From: Myxococcales bacterium
GTDB taxonomy: Bacteria; Myxococcota; Bradymonadia; UBA7976; UBA1532
Direction of reading: 5' to 3'
Assembly: GCA_020633515.1 (NCBI GenBank)
Contig: JACKDM010000049.1
Location: forward strand, 1 to 37,904
Length of the DNA stretch: 37,904 nucleotides
The notes below the pieces were generated by a model. The model was not told the DNA's origin and did no database searches. It saw only the letters and a list, made by a program, of their open reading frames with translations. Position numbers and translations under genes: made by a program. Numbering within the stretch: the first letter of the stretch is position 1; each line of letters opens with the position of its first letter. Shown piece after piece: positions 10,416 through 19,733 of this stretch.

Positions 10416-12767
10416 TCAGCGCGGGCCGACGCAGACGCGCTCGACCCAGCACTCGCCGCCGTCGGGGGGCGGGATGGGATCGAAGCCACACATCTCACCG
10501 GGCGGGCAGTCGGGCGGGATCGCGCCGCCGCCGCCGCAGATCTCGAACTCTTCGATCATGCAGCGGGCCGGATCGCAGGCGTCGGCCGGCTGCATGTTGC
10601 ACCAGAGGTCGACGGGCACGCAGCCGGCGATCGGCGCGATGAGGAACGGGCACGGCTCGCACATCTGACCCTCGGCGCAGGGCGGGCAGGCGGGGCCGGG
10701 GCCCATGCCGCCTTCGAGGATCGCGCACTCGGGGTCGGCTTCACAGGCGTCGAGGTCGTAGCCCCAGCACTGCTCCCCGGGCGGCGGCGCGACCTGGCAG
10801 TAGCCACCGACCGGGGGCGGCGGCACCGGGTCGCAGTCGCAGATGATCTGACCGTCGGGCGTCTCGACGCAGGGGCAGGGCGCGGGGCGCGCCGGCGCGG
10901 CGGGATCGGCCGGCGCGTCGGGATCCTCGGCGCCGCCGTTGGCGTCGGGCACCCACTCGCAGCCGTCGTTGCGCACGCAGATGTCCTCGTCGAGCCCCGC
11001 GCAGGGATCCATCCACCGGGTCTGGCAGAAGCCACCACCCATGGGGCAGTCCTGGCAGATCTCGTTGCCGGCCTCGTCGACGAAGCAGCCACCGCAGTCG
11101 AAGCCCACCCACTCACACTCCGGGTTCTGGAGGCACTGACGCTCGTCGAAGATGCCTTCGCACCACCAGGGCTGCACGTCGTTGTCGACACACCAGCCCT
11201 CGTCGGGCGGCGGCGCCGGGGCGCCCTCGAAGCACTCGCAGACCTCGCGGCCGTCGGCGTCGACGCGGCAGACGCAGCCACCGCCGCCCGGCACCGGCTC
11301 CATGCCACCGCCCCACTCCCAGCGGCAGCTCGGGTCGTTGACGCACGCGTCGAAGTCACGGCCAGCGCAGCCGAAGTTCGGGTCGTCCATGCAGATCGGG
11401 CACTCGCAGGGCGGCACCGCGACGAGGCAGGGGCAGGGCGCGCCGGGCTCGCACTGGCAGGCGGGATCCATCGCCGGCTGATCGCAGGCGCAGACCTCGG
11501 TGATCATGCAGCCGGGGGTCGCGGCGCACTCGCGGGCGTCCTGGATCGCTTCGCAGGCGACGCGGCCATCGCCGCCGGGCAGGCAGACCTGCTCCTGGCA
11601 GCCGGGATCGCCGGGGAACGGCGCGGCGCGATCGGCGTCGGCGCGGCCGTCGTCGAAGCCACCGCAGTTGCCGTTGTCGACCCACTCCAGATGGCAGCCC
11701 GGATCGGCGTCGCAGGCCGCCGGGTCGAGCTGCGCGCAGCGGAAGGCATCGTCGGGCACGCAGAACTGCTCCTCGGGGCAGGCGATGGGATCTTCCATCG
11801 CGCCGCCGCCGCCGCCGCCGAAGCAGTCATCCGACGGACGGCTCTCGATCATGCAGCCCGGGGTGCGGTCGCAAGCGTCGAGCGGCACGTTGGCGCAGTC
11901 GAAGACGCGGGTCCAGCAGAGGTCCTCGCAGTCGCACTGCGCGTCGGGCGGGCAGTTGCAGTTGTTCGACTCGCAGTCGGGGCGCATCGCGCACTCTTCG
12001 GCGCCGAGCTCCTCGCAGGCGCCCTCGGGGCGGTCGCGGCAGGCCTCGCCCGACCACACGCAGTCGGCGCGGCCGGCGCAGGTGCGCATGTCGAGCTCGG
12101 CGCAGCTCATCTCGCCGGGATCGACCTCGCAGCGGTTGTTGTTCCAGTGGCAGTCGGGGCGCGCGTCGCAGGTCGCCTGCCGGTCGAGCTCGGCGCAGGC
12201 GGGCGGGGTCGGCTCGCAGCCGCCGTCGCCCCAGGTGCAGCCGGCGTTCTCGCAGCTCGCCGGATCGGGCTGGTCGCAGCGCGCGGGCTCGGCCTCGTCG
12301 TGGCAGGCATCATCCCACCAGTGGCAGCCGGCGCCCACGCAGCTCCGCTGGTCGGGCTGATCGGCGCATGCCACCGGGATGGGAGAGCAGATGTCTTCGT
12401 CGATCTGGCAGCCCGGGTGCCGCTCGCAGATCTCGAGGTCGAGCATGCTACAGGGAACGTCTTCGATGCGTTGACAGTCGACGAACGCGCCGAAGACATC
12501 GCGGCGGGGCGCGCAGTCTTCGCGGGCGTCACAGCCATCTTCGTCGAGTTCGCTACAGGGCCCGTCGGGGATGCCGCCCGTGCCGCCCATGCCACCTTCG
12601 CCGCCCACGCCGCCCGCGCCGCCCTCGCCCCCTTCACCGCCGGCCCCGATCAGGGCGTCGGGCACGTCGCCGTCGGGGTTGGGGGTGTCGCCGTCGTCGG
12701 TCTCGCACGCCGCGAGCGCGGCGCACGTCGCGACACACAGGAAGAGTCGCCAGATGGGTGATTGCAT
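10416..12767 (-). CDS. Large cysteine-rich repeat lipoprotein
   Basis: The protein has 783 residues. It starts at ATG 12767 with a lipoprotein signal ending in LAAC (Cys21), then an Asp/Pro and Gly-rich linker (about 25-65). The rest is a long series of imperfect Cys-rich units of roughly 25-40 residues with the form C-x3-L-x(4-6)-C-x(4-7)-GC-x-W (for example CSMLDLEICERHPGC, CAELDRQATCDARPDCHW, CVGAGCHWW). These resemble the Cys-rich lipoproteins common in Myxococcota. The many acidic residues next to Cys pairs suggest disulfide-stapled surface modules or metal binding. No catalytic motif was seen. It is likely anchored in the outer membrane. The function is unknown. Confidence 0.88.
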   Translation of the reverse strand: MQSPIWRLFLCVATCAALAACETDDGDTPNPDGDVPDALIGAGGEGGEGGAGGVGGEGGMGGTGGIPDGPCSELDEDGCDAREDCAPRRDVFGAFVDCQRIEDVPCSMLDLEICERHPGCQIDEDICSPIPVACADQPDQRSCVGAGCHWWDDACHDEAEPARCDQPDPASCENAGCTWGDGGCEPTPPACAELDRQATCDARPDCHWNNNRCEVDPGEMSCAELDMRTCAGRADCVWSGEACRDRPEGACEELGAEECAMRPDCESNNCNCPPDAQCDCEDLCWTRVFDCANVPLDACDRTPGCMIESRPSDDCFGGGGGGAMEDPIACPEEQFCVPDDAFRCAQLDPAACDADPGCHLEWVDNGNCGGFDDGRADADRAAPFPGDPGCQEQVCLPGGDGRVACEAIQDARECAATPGCMITEVCACDQPAMDPACQCEPGAPCPCLVAVPPCECPICMDDPNFGCAGRDFDACVNDPSCRWEWGGGMEPVPGGGGCVCRVDADGREVCECFEGAPAPPPDEGWCVDNDVQPWWCEGIFDERQCLQNPECEWVGFDCGGCFVDEAGNEICQDCPMGGGFCQTRWMDPCAGLDEDICVRNDGCEWVPDANGGAEDPDAPADPAAPARPAPCPCVETPDGQIICDCDPVPPPPVGGYCQVAPPPGEQCWGYDLDACEADPECAILEGGMGPGPACPPCAEGQMCEPCPFLIAPIAGCVPVDLWCNMQPADACDPARCMIEEFEICGGGGAIPPDCPPGEMCGFDPIPPPDGGECWVERVCVGPR

Positions 12768-12858
12768 GTGTCCTCCGAGGGGAATCGAGATCGCGGAACC
12801 GGCCGCCGGGTGAGCAAGACCGGGGCCAGGAGGCGCGGCTCGGGAATATTCATCGAAC

Positions 12859-12876
12859 CGGCGGAATTCTCCGCCG
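12859..12876. repeat. Short perfect inverted repeat upstream of the Cys-rich lipoprotein
   Basis: CGGCGGA and TCCGCCG flank ATTC. The hairpin lies in the 193-base gap between the twin-CX3C gene and the Cys-rich lipoprotein, about 90 bases before the lipoprotein start on the minus strand. It could be a terminator of the first or a leader element of the second. No T-tract is visible. Confidence 0.3.
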
Positions 12877-12960
12877 CACGGCACGCCGCGACCTTATCAG
12901 GAATCCGAGGAGCGGGTCTCCGGCTGGCGGGGAAATTCGTGGGCGGGCGCTCGACCCGGT

Positions 12961-13287
12961 TCAGGGCGCCGGGGAGCCGTCGCCGCCGGGCGGCGGGCCG
13001 AGGCGGCCGCCGGAGAGCTGGCGGCGGCAGTCGGCGAGGCACTGCTTGACCCGCTTCTTGAGCGCGGCGTCGCCGTCGGTCTCCTCGGCCATCTGCCGCA
13101 TCTGCGTGGCGCAGCGTGTATCGCAGACCCGGTCGATGCTGCGCATCTCGGCGACGTTGATCGGGCGCTCGCCCGGCGGGCGGATGATCTTGGTGTAGAC
13201 CACCGCGACGATGAGCGCGGTCGTCACGATCCCCATCACGATGAACAAGCGCCGCAGCGAAGGATCGCGGTCGTCGGCAGAGTGCAC
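12961..13287 (-). CDS. Small membrane-anchored protein with twin CX3C motif
   Basis: The protein has 108 residues from GTG 13287. A TTG start at 13362 would add 25 unremarkable residues, so the start is uncertain. A single transmembrane helix (LFIVMGIVTTALIVAVVY, about 15-32) follows a short charged N-terminus. The likely periplasmic tail contains CDTRC and CLADC, 23 residues apart, in helix-forming sequence. Two CX3C pairs in a helical hairpin can form two disulfides, as in mitochondrial small Tim proteins; whether this is homology or convergence is unknown. The tail ends in Gly/Pro. It lies between the PaoC-like gene and the Cys-rich lipoprotein on the same strand. Confidence 0.6.
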   Translation of the reverse strand: MHSADDRDPSLRRLFIVMGIVTTALIVAVVYTKIIRPPGERPINVAEMRSIDRVCDTRCATQMRQMAEETDGDAALKKRVKQCLADCRRQLSGGRLGPPPGGDGSPAP

Positions 13288-13404
13288 GGCTCGCAGGCTC
13301 TCGGTCGGGCGCCGGGTGACGCAGTGGTCGGGCAGGGTAGCGCGGGGCCGCCCTCGCCGCAACGGGCGGTGTCACCGCGCTGCTCGCCGCGTCGCCCGCC
13401 GGTC

Positions 13405-15648
13405 TCAGAGCAGCGAGTCGAGCTCGATCGGCAGGTCGCGCACCCGCTTGCCGGTCGCGTGGTGGATCGCGTTGGCGATCGCGGCCGCGACGCCGACGAT
13501 GCCGAGCTCGCCGATGCCCTTGGCGCCGAGGTCGTTGACGATGTCGTCGTGCTCGTCGACGAAGACGACCTCGATCTCGCCCACGTCGGCGTTGACGGGG
13601 ACGTGATACTCGGCGAGGTCGTGGTTGACGAAGCGCCCATAGCGGTGGTCGAGCACGCTCTTCTCGTGCAGCGCGTGGCTGATGCCCCACACCGCGCCGC
13701 CGATCACCTGGCTGCGCGCGGTCGTGGGGTTGAGGATGCGCCCCGCCGCCGCCGCGATCACCACCCGCGAGACCCGCACCATGCGCACCGCGTCGTCGAC
13801 CTCGACCTCGACGAAGACCGCCGAGTGCGCGTTGCGGGTGTAGTGCTTCTGCTTGCTGTCATCGGGCTCGTTGTCGTGCGCGCCGTCGAGGCGGTCGAGC
13901 CCCGCGTGCCGCATGACCTCGTGGATCGCCACCGAGACCTCGGGCCGGTCGCGCAGCCGCAGCGCGCGATCGGCGAAGACCACGTCGGCGAGCTTGGCGT
14001 CGGCGAACGGGGAGCGCGGCATCTCCTGCGCGTGCTCGAAGAGCTGCGCCCCGATCGCGCGCACCGCGCCTCGCACCGCCGGTCCCACCGAGGCGACCGT
14101 CATCGAGCCGCCCTCGATCACCGCGTCGGGCAGCGCGGTGTCGCCGAGTTCGAAGCGCACGTCCTCGACCGCGAGCCCGAGCGCCTCGGCCGCGATCTGG
14201 CTCATCACCGTGTAGGTGCCGGGCCCGATCTCGCTCGTCGCGCTCCCCACGTACAGCCGCCCGTCGGCCGTCAGCCGCGCGCGTGCGCTCGACGCCTGCT
14301 GCGACGTCTCCCAGATCCCCGTCGCCATGCCCCACCCGATCCGCTTGTCGCCGCGCCGCATCGAGCCCGGCTTCGGATCGCGCCCGCTCCACCCGAAGCG
14401 CTCGGCGCCGAGCCGATAGCAGCTCCGCAGCGCCTTGCTCGAGAACGGCCGCTCGTGATCGGGATCACGCTCGGTGTAGTTGCAGAGCCGCAGCTCGACC
14501 GGATCGACCCCGACCGCCGCCGCCAGCTCGTCCATCGCGCTCTCGATCGCCCACATCCCCGTCGCCGCCCCCGGCGCCCGCGCGTCGATCGGCGTGTACA
14601 GATCGAGCGGCACGAGCCCATAGCCGAAGCGGGTGTTCGGCGCGTCGTACAGCACGCTCGACCAGTTCACCACCACCTCGCAGTAGTCCTCGAAGCGCGA
14701 GGTCACCGCGACCGCGTCGTGATACAGCGCGACCAGCCGCCCGTCGGTGTCGGCGCCGAGCACCACCCGCTGCCGCGTCTCGGGGCGGTAGCCGATGGTG
14801 AACATCTGCTGCCGGGTCAGCACCACCCGCACCGAGCGCCCGAGCGCGAGCGCCGCCATCACCGCGAGCGCGGTCTGATACTGCGGCCGCAGCCCCGAGC
14901 CGAAGCCGCCGCCCACGAACGGCGTCACCACCCGCACCCGCTCCGGCGGCAGCCCGAAGACCTGCTGCACGTACTTCGCGGTGTTGGCGACCCCCTGCGT
15001 CTTGTCGTGGATCAGCAGCCGCCCGTCGGCCTGCAGCTCGACCGTCGTCGCGTGCGGCTCCATCGGGTTGTGGTGCATGCACGGCTGGGTATAGGTCGCG
15101 TCGACCGTCACCGCCGCCTTGCGGATCCCCGTCGCGTAGTCACCCCGCGGCTTCGGCGGCGACTGAAAGCCCATCTTGCCCGGCGCCGGCGGCCGCGCCG
15201 CGTCGCGCGCCTCCGCCAGATCGGTCTGCGTCGTGCTCGCCGCGCAATGCACCCGCACCGCCATCGCCGCCGACCGCGCCGCCTCGAAGGTCGTCGCCAC
15301 CACGAGCGCGACCGGCTGCCCCGCGAACCGGATCTCCGGCCCGTGCAGCGGCCGGAACGGCGAGCCCATCGGCGCCACGTCGTCGCGCCACGCCTCGTCG
15401 TTCGGCGCGCCCTTCGGCGCGTTCTCGTGGGTGAAGACCTGCAACACCTCGGGCCGCGCGAGCGCCTCGCGGGCGTCGATCGAGGTCACCCGACCCCGCG
15501 CGATCGGGCTCGGCACCGCGACGCCGTAGACCATGCCCTCGGGGTGGAACTCCCCGGCGTAGCGCGCTCTTCCGGTCACCTTGTCGCGGCCGTCGACCCG
15601 GCGCGTCGGCACCCCGAGCGGCCCCTGCTGGTTGGCGTCGGGCTTCAC
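13405..15648 (-). CDS. paoC: Aldehyde oxidoreductase molybdenum-binding subunit (PaoC/YagR type)
   Basis: The protein has 747 residues, close to PaoC (about 732). Xanthine-oxidase-family features: [18 protein letters not shown] at the start, [35 protein letters not shown], and GAKGIGELG near the end, where Glu714 is the expected catalytic base. The closing [17 protein letters not shown] is typical of the PaoC branch. It binds molybdopterin cytosine dinucleotide and oxidises aldehydes, probably aromatic ones. The GTG start at 15648 overlaps the FAD-subunit stop by 4 bases. It is the last gene of a three-gene operon. Subfamily placement rests mainly on the FAD-subunit cysteines. Confidence 0.9.
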   Translation of the reverse strand: MKPDANQQGPLGVPTRRVDGRDKVTGRARYAGEFHPEGMVYGVAVPSPIARGRVTSIDAREALARPEVLQVFTHENAPKGAPNDEAWRDDVAPMGSPFRPLHGPEIRFAGQPVALVVATTFEAARSAAMAVRVHCAASTTQTDLAEARDAARPPAPGKMGFQSPPKPRGDYATGIRKAAVTVDATYTQPCMHHNPMEPHATTVELQADGRLLIHDKTQGVANTAKYVQQVFGLPPERVRVVTPFVGGGFGSGLRPQYQTALAVMAALALGRSVRVVLTRQQMFTIGYRPETRQRVVLGADTDGRLVALYHDAVAVTSRFEDYCEVVVNWSSVLYDAPNTRFGYGLVPLDLYTPIDARAPGAATGMWAIESAMDELAAAVGVDPVELRLCNYTERDPDHERPFSSKALRSCYRLGAERFGWSGRDPKPGSMRRGDKRIGWGMATGIWETSQQASSARARLTADGRLYVGSATSEIGPGTYTVMSQIAAEALGLAVEDVRFELGDTALPDAVIEGGSMTVASVGPAVRGAVRAIGAQLFEHAQEMPRSPFADAKLADVVFADRALRLRDRPEVSVAIHEVMRHAGLDRLDGAHDNEPDDSKQKHYTRNAHSAVFVEVEVDDAVRMVRVSRVVIAAAAGRILNPTTARSQVIGGAVWGISHALHEKSVLDHRYGRFVNHDLAEYHVPVNADVGEIEVVFVDEHDDIVNDLGAKGIGELGIVGVAAAIANAIHHATGKRVRDLPIELDSLL

Positions 15649-16637
15649 TTCGCGCCCTCCTCGACCGCGAGCGCCAGCGCCCGGGCCACCGCGCGCGGCG
15701 CGAGCGCGAGCTTGAAGTCGTTGTGCCCGTAGCCCTTCGCGCCCCGCACCACCGCCTCGCCCACCTGCCGGAACAGCGCCTCGCTCGGCCGCCGCCCGTC
15801 GAGCAGCGCCTCCGCCGCCCGGTCGCGCCACGGCTTGTGCGCCACCCCGCCGAGCGCCATGCGCGCCGTCCTGATCACGCCATCCTCGAGCTCGAGCCCC
15901 ACCGCCACCGAGACGAGCGCGAAGGCGTAACTCTGCCGGTCGCGCACCTTGACATAGGCATGGTGCCGCGCGAAGCGCGGCGGCGGCAGATCGATCGCGG
16001 TGACGATCTCACCCGGCTCCAGGTTGTGATCGCGCCACGGCGTGTCACCCGGCAGCCGGTGGAAGCCATCGATCGGCAGCGCGCGCTCACCCTTCGGCCC
16101 GCTGATCTGTACCATGGCTTCGAGCGCCACGAGCGCGACGCACATGTCCGACGGGTGGGTCGCGATGCACTGATCACTCGCGCCGAGGATGGCATGGATG
16201 CGATTGTAGCCACCGATGGCACCGCAGCCGCTCCCCGGCGAGCGTTTGTTGCAGGGCATCGCGGTGTCATAGAAGTAATAACACCGGGTGCGCTGCATCA
16301 GGTTGCCACCATCGGTCGCCTTGTTGCGGAGCTGCGGCGACGCGCCGGCCAGGATCGCCTTGGCGAGCAGCGGATGGTGCGCCTCGACCGTCGGGTGCCA
16401 CGCCGTGTCGGCGTTGGTGACCAGCGCCCCGAGCCGCAGCCCGCCGTCGGGCAGCGCCTCGATCCGATCGAGCGCGAGGCGGGTGATGTCGACCACCCGG
16501 CTCGGCCGCGCCGCCCCGATCTTCATCAGATCGACGAGGTTGGTCCCGCCCGCGATCACCTGGGCCGATGGCTCGCTCGACAAGGCCTCGATGGCATCGC
16601 CGACGCTCTCGCTGCGGGTATAGGCAAAAGGGATCAT
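15645..16637 (-). CDS. paoB: Aldehyde oxidoreductase FAD/[4Fe-4S] subunit (PaoB/YagS type)
   Basis: The protein has 330 residues. The FAD-binding site is [16 protein letters not shown] (27-42), followed by [18 protein letters not shown]. The segment Cys119, Cys129, Cys138 with [21 protein letters not shown], plus Cys157, matches the extra [4Fe-4S] segment of E. coli PaoB, which ordinary xanthine dehydrogenase FAD subunits lack. It carries electrons between the iron-sulfur subunit and FAD. The ATG at 16637 overlaps the iron-sulfur subunit stop by 4 bases (ATGA) and its own stop overlaps the PaoC-like start by 4. Confidence 0.92.
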   Translation of the reverse strand: MIPFAYTRSESVGDAIEALSSEPSAQVIAGGTNLVDLMKIGAARPSRVVDITRLALDRIEALPDGGLRLGALVTNADTAWHPTVEAHHPLLAKAILAGASPQLRNKATDGGNLMQRTRCYYFYDTAMPCNKRSPGSGCGAIGGYNRIHAILGASDQCIATHPSDMCVALVALEAMVQISGPKGERALPIDGFHRLPGDTPWRDHNLEPGEIVTAIDLPPPRFARHHAYVKVRDRQSYAFALVSVAVGLELEDGVIRTARMALGGVAHKPWRDRAAEALLDGRRPSEALFRQVGEAVVRGAKGYGHNDFKLALAPRAVARALALAVEEGAK

Positions 16638-17137
16638 GGCGCCTCCTCGCCGGCGCCGAGCGCCTGCTCGACCGCCGCGACGATGCCGGGATAGGCGCCG
16701 CACCGGCAGATGTTGCCGCTCATCCACTCCCGGATCTCGTCGCGCGTCTTCGCGCGCCCCTCGGCGATGAGGCCCACCGCCGAACAGATCTGACCCGGGG
16801 TGCAATAGCCACACTGGAACGCGTCGTGCTCGATGAACGCCGCCTGCACCGGATGCAGCACCTCGCCCTCGGCGAGCCCCTCGACCGTCGTCACCTCGCC
16901 GCCGTCGTGCATCACCGCGAGCGCGAGGCAGCTGTTGATGCGCCGCCCGTCGACGAGCACGGTGCACGCCCCGCACTGCCCGTGGTCGCAGCCCTTGCCG
17001 GCCCCGGTCAGCCCGAGCCGCTCGCGCAGCAGGTCGAGCAGCGTCACCCACGGCGCGAGCTCGAGGCGCAGCGGGCGGCCATTGACGGTCAGGCTCACCC
17101 GGTGCGTCGGCGGGTCACCCGTCGCGTGCGCGGTCAT
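16634..17137 (-). CDS. paoA: Aldehyde oxidoreductase [2Fe-2S] subunit (PaoA/YagT type)
   Basis: The protein has 167 residues. The plant-ferredoxin cluster is [12 protein letters not shown] with Cys50, Cys55, Cys58 and Cys70. The second cluster is QCGYCTPGQ and [10 protein letters not shown] (Cys109, Cys112, Cys144, Cys146), giving two [2Fe-2S] centres. E. coli PaoA has a Tat signal and the enzyme is periplasmic. Here only ten residues precede the ferredoxin domain and no twin-arginine motif is present, so the complex is predicted cytoplasmic. AGGAGG sits 7 bases before ATG 17137, a very good ribosome binding site. It is the first gene of the operon and diverges from the gene at 17259. Confidence 0.94.
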   Translation of the reverse strand: MTAHATGDPPTHRVSLTVNGRPLRLELAPWVTLLDLLRERLGLTGAGKGCDHGQCGACTVLVDGRRINSCLALAVMHDGGEVTTVEGLAEGEVLHPVQAAFIEHDAFQCGYCTPGQICSAVGLIAEGRAKTRDEIREWMSGNICRCGAYPGIVAAVEQALGAGEEAP

Positions 17138-17165
17138 GTGCGGCCTCCTGTTTTGTCGCCCTCGT

Positions 17166-17220
17166 CCGATGAGCGCCGCCCCCGCCCCGTCACACCGCTT
17201 GAACCCTCGTGCCTCATCGG
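17166..17220. promoter_or_regulatory. Inverted repeat in the divergent pao / reductase promoter region
   Basis: CCGATGAG at 17166-17173 and CTCATCGG at 17213-17220 are exact inverted copies separated by 39 bases, in the 121-base gap between two divergent starts. The spacing could let a dimeric regulator bind both sites. No regulator gene adjoins, and no clear -35/-10 pair was found on either strand. Confidence 0.3.
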
Positions 17221-17258
17221 CCACCATCGGCGCACACGTCACGACACGGGAGCGTGCC

Positions 17259-18338
17259 ATGCGCGACGACGACCGAGAGCCCGCGACGCGGGTGCTGGTG
17301 ATGGGCTGCGGCGGCATCGGCGGCATCGTCGCCGGCCACCTCTCCGAGCTCGGCGTCGAGGTCCACGCCGTCAGCCGCAACCCCGCCGTCGTCGACGCCG
17401 TCACCCGGCAGGGCTTCCGCATCGTCGGCGAGGGCGGCTACCGCCAGATCCCCGGCACCGTGCACCTCACCGTGCCCGACCTGCGCTTCGACTACGCGCT
17501 CCTCGCCACCCAGCCCACCGACGTCGAAGACGCCGCCCGCCAGGCGCTCCCCGCGCTCGGCGACGACGGCCACCTCGTCTGCTTCCAGAACGGCCTCTGC
17601 GAAGACCGCGTCGCCGCCGTGGTCGGCGACCCCGCCCGCGTCATCGGCGCCGTCGTCGCCTGGGGCGGCAGCATGGTCGAGCCCGGCCTCTTCGACCGCA
17701 CCAGCGCCGGCGGCTTCGTGCTCGGCGGCGCGCTCCCCGGGCAGGCGCAGACCCCCGCCATCCAGCGCCTCGCCGCGCTCCTCGAGTGCATCGGCCCCGT
17801 CGAGACCACCGACGACCTCGCCGGCGCCCGCTGGAGCAAGCTCGCGATCAACTGCGCGATCTCCGCGCTCGGCACGCTCGCCGGCACCTCGCTCGGCAAG
17901 GCCATGCGCAGCCGCACCGTGCGCCGCCTCGCGCTCGAGATCATGAGCGAGGTCGTCGCCGTCGCCCGCGCCGCCGGCGTCAAGCTGCAGAAGGTCTCGG
18001 GCACCGTCGACCTCGAGTGGTGCGCGCTCACCGACGCCGAGCGCCAGCAGGAGATCGGCTCGATCGCGCTCGCCGCCAAGCACACGCTGCTCCTCGCCGT
18101 CGGCATGCGCTTCCGCCGGATGCGCAGCTCCATGCTGCGCGCCATCGAAGCCGGCCGCCCGCCCGCGGTCGACTACCTCAACGGCGAGATCGTCGAGCGC
18201 GGCCGCCGCTACGAGATCCCCGTCCCGGTCAACGCCGCGATGGTCGACCGCATCTGGGCGATCTCACGCGGCGAGGTGAAGCCGGGCATGCGCGCCGTCT
18301 ACCGCTTCTTCGCCGACACCCGCCCGCCGGCGGCCTGA
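17259..18338 (+). CDS. Ketopantoate reductase (PanE/ApbA) family protein
   Basis: The protein has 359 residues. The NADP-binding Rossmann motif is VLVMGCGGIGGIVAGHLSE (12-30). VSRNP follows, then FDYALLATQPTDV and CFQNGLCEDRVA. The catalytic lysine of the family is in ARWSKLAINCAISAL (Lys194). The C-terminal helical domain has the usual RRMRSSMLRAIEAGRPPAVDYLNGEIVERGRRYEIPVPVN pattern in two parts. The family reduces 2-ketopantoate to pantoate, but paralogues act on other 2-keto acids. The location next to an aldehyde oxidoreductase, and a length about 50 residues above E. coli PanE, make a different 2-keto substrate possible. It starts at ATG 17259 with GGAG at 17250-17253. Confidence 0.88.
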   Translation: MRDDDREPATRVLVMGCGGIGGIVAGHLSELGVEVHAVSRNPAVVDAVTRQGFRIVGEGGYRQIPGTVHLTVPDLRFDYALLATQPTDVEDAARQALPALGDDGHLVCFQNGLCEDRVAAVVGDPARVIGAVVAWGGSMVEPGLFDRTSAGGFVLGGALPGQAQTPAIQRLAALLECIGPVETTDDLAGARWSKLAINCAISALGTLAGTSLGKAMRSRTVRRLALEIMSEVVAVARAAGVKLQKVSGTVDLEWCALTDAERQQEIGSIALAAKHTLLLAVGMRFRRMRSSMLRAIEAGRPPAVDYLNGEIVERGRRYEIPVPVNAAMVDRIWAISRGEVKPGMRAVYRFFADTRPPAA

Positions 18339-18459
18339 CCCTGCTGGAGCGCCGCCCCCTCCGCCGTCATCGGCGCCTGCCATGCCCGACGCCTCGGCGC
18401 CACCGTCGATGCCACCCGCGCCGATGGCAGCCGCACGCTCCGCGTGCGCTGGCCGCGCC

Positions 18460-18488
18460 TTGACGCCCGCCCGAGCGAGGCATAAGCT
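18460..18488 (+). promoter_or_regulatory. Candidate sigma-70-type promoter for the lipoprotein / VioB-like operon
   Basis: TTGACG (18460-18465, five of six consensus bases) is followed by CATAAG (18481-18486, 15-base spacer) or TAAGCT (18483-18488, 17-base spacer). It lies about 50 bases before ATG 18535, in the 196-base gap after the reductase gene. The -35 is strong and the -10 is weak. Confidence 0.4.
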
Positions 18489-18534
18489 CGCACCCACGAC
18501 CCGGACGACCGGGCCGCGGAGGGGGAGGCAAGGC

Positions 18535-19626
18535 ATGAGGCTCACTTCGCTCGTGATGACAGCGGCGATCGCCCCGCTCGCGTGGGCGTGCTCGCCCAAG
18601 CCATCAGCACCCGCCGACGCCGCGGTGACACCACCCGACGCCGCCGCGCCCGACGCGGCCAAAGCGGCCGACGCCGCGCCGAAGCCACCTGCCGCCGACG
18701 CCGCTGTCGTCGATGACAAGTGCAAACAGTCCCCGATCTATCCCACCAAGGGCGTACACAGCCCCTGCAACTGCGGCCCCGACCAGTGTCTCGAAAAGCG
18801 CGCCCCCACCGATCCCCCCGACCCGCGCTATCCCGACACCTGGGTCTCCGGCTGGACCATGTACCGTGTCTTCAACGGCTACAAAGACAACCTCCCCCCC
18901 TGGGGCAGCCCGCCCGCCGGCCTCACCGAAGGCGCCGACTACGAGGTCTCGTACGGCGCCACCTACTATGACAACACCTACGTGCCCGCGAGCGGCGATG
19001 GCACCGGCGCGATGATGGAGCACTACGAGGAGCGCTGCCTCCCCATCTTCCCCATCAGCAATCACTTCACCTGCTCCTTCGTCTCGCTCGGCGACACCGC
19101 GTACTTCCTCACCTACGAAGAAGACCGCCCCGCCGGCATGCCACCCTGCTGCCTGTTTTCGCCCTACAACCACCCGCCGCGCCCCGACTTCATCAAACAC
19201 CTGCCCTACAGCGCCGAAGACAGCGCCCACCTCGGCGGCAGCCTGCAAGCGTATCGCTACATCGCGCCGGGTGACATCTGGTTCGCCTATGCCTTCTACA
19301 AAGACCAGTGGCTCGACCCCGACAAGAAGTACCTGCGGCCGCAGTCCTTCTACTTCTCCGGCACCCCGACCACCCCGCCCGACGCGCCGTTCGTCAGCCA
19401 GAACTACACCGACTTCCGCATCCAGAAGCCCGATCCCACCAAGACCTGGGATCGCGCGCTCGCGATGTGCACCGGCAACCCGCCGCCGTGCCAGCTCTTC
19501 GACCCGCCCGCCGCCGACGCCACCCTGCGCGCCGCGCCCCGCCGCGACTGGCGCGACGTCGACTTCAGCGGTGACAGCAAGCCCGCGCCGGGAGACAGCA
19601 AGCCTGCGCCGGGGGTGAAGCCATGA
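18535..19626 (+). CDS. Secreted lipoprotein of unknown function, first gene of VioB-like/CHAT cluster
   Basis: The protein has 363 residues. It starts at ATG 18535 after GGGGGAGG. The lipobox is LAWAC (Cys19), followed by an Ala/Asp/Pro-rich linker to about residue 60. The mature domain is rich in Trp, Tyr and Phe with paired cysteines (CNCGPDQC, CCLF). It includes WVSGWTMYRVFNGYKD, YEVSYGATYYDNTYVP and SFVSLGDTAYFLTYEED, suggesting a beta-rich secreted domain. The C-terminus repeats GDSKPAP twice, encoded by a 21-base direct repeat. I do not recognise the family. It is 127 bases upstream of the VioB N-half gene and on the same strand, so a shared job is plausible but unproven. GC content is a little lower than in nearby genes. 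Confidence 0.75.
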   Translation: MRLTSLVMTAAIAPLAWACSPKPSAPADAAVTPPDAAAPDAAKAADAAPKPPAADAAVVDDKCKQSPIYPTKGVHSPCNCGPDQCLEKRAPTDPPDPRYPDTWVSGWTMYRVFNGYKDNLPPWGSPPAGLTEGADYEVSYGATYYDNTYVPASGDGTGAMMEHYEERCLPIFPISNHFTCSFVSLGDTAYFLTYEEDRPAGMPPCCLFSPYNHPPRPDFIKHLPYSAEDSAHLGGSLQAYRYIAPGDIWFAYAFYKDQWLDPDKKYLRPQSFYFSGTPTTPPDAPFVSQNYTDFRIQKPDPTKTWDRALAMCTGNPPPCQLFDPPAADATLRAAPRRDWRDVDFSGDSKPAPGDSKPAPGVKP

Positions 19627-19636
19627 GCCGAGCGCA

Positions 19637-19733
19637 GCAAGCCCGTCCCCTCGAGGGGGACGGGTCGGAGCGAGGAGGAGTGCGCGAAGCGCGCGACGAC
19701 GACGCGCAGATCCCGCCCGGAGGGCGGGCTTGC
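19637..19733 (+). ncRNA. Structured intergenic segment with competing hairpins
   Basis: Three perfect pairings are visible. CCCGTCCCC/GGGGACGGG (19642-19650 with 19656-19664, loop TCGAG) and CCCGCCC/GGGCGGG (19712-19718 with 19722-19728, loop GGA) are local hairpins. GCAAGCCCG (19637-19645) also pairs with CGGGCTTGC (19725-19733), using bases of both local hairpins, so the two folds exclude each other. The segment fills most of the gap between the lipoprotein stop and the VioB-like start. It could be an attenuator, a processing site or a dispersed repeat. No T-tract follows. Confidence 0.4.

Noticed and set aside
10358..10498. Longer start of the M20 peptidase
   Set aside because: The extension overlaps the Cys-rich lipoprotein gene and is Ala/Arg/Pro-rich without family similarity.
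10344..12761. An 805-residue plus-strand frame opposite the Cys-rich lipoprotein
   Set aside because: Only Ala/His/Val/Gly-rich sequence; the opposite frame has a lipobox and a regular Cys pattern.
15649..15831. N-terminal extension of the PaoC-like protein
   Set aside because: The extension is Gly/Arg/Ala-rich and lies inside the FAD-subunit gene. GTG 15648 gives the family start and a 4-base overlap.
16833..17258. Longer start of the ketopantoate-reductase-like gene
   Set aside because: The added 142 residues lie opposite the iron-sulfur subunit; the Rossmann motif begins just after ATG 17259.
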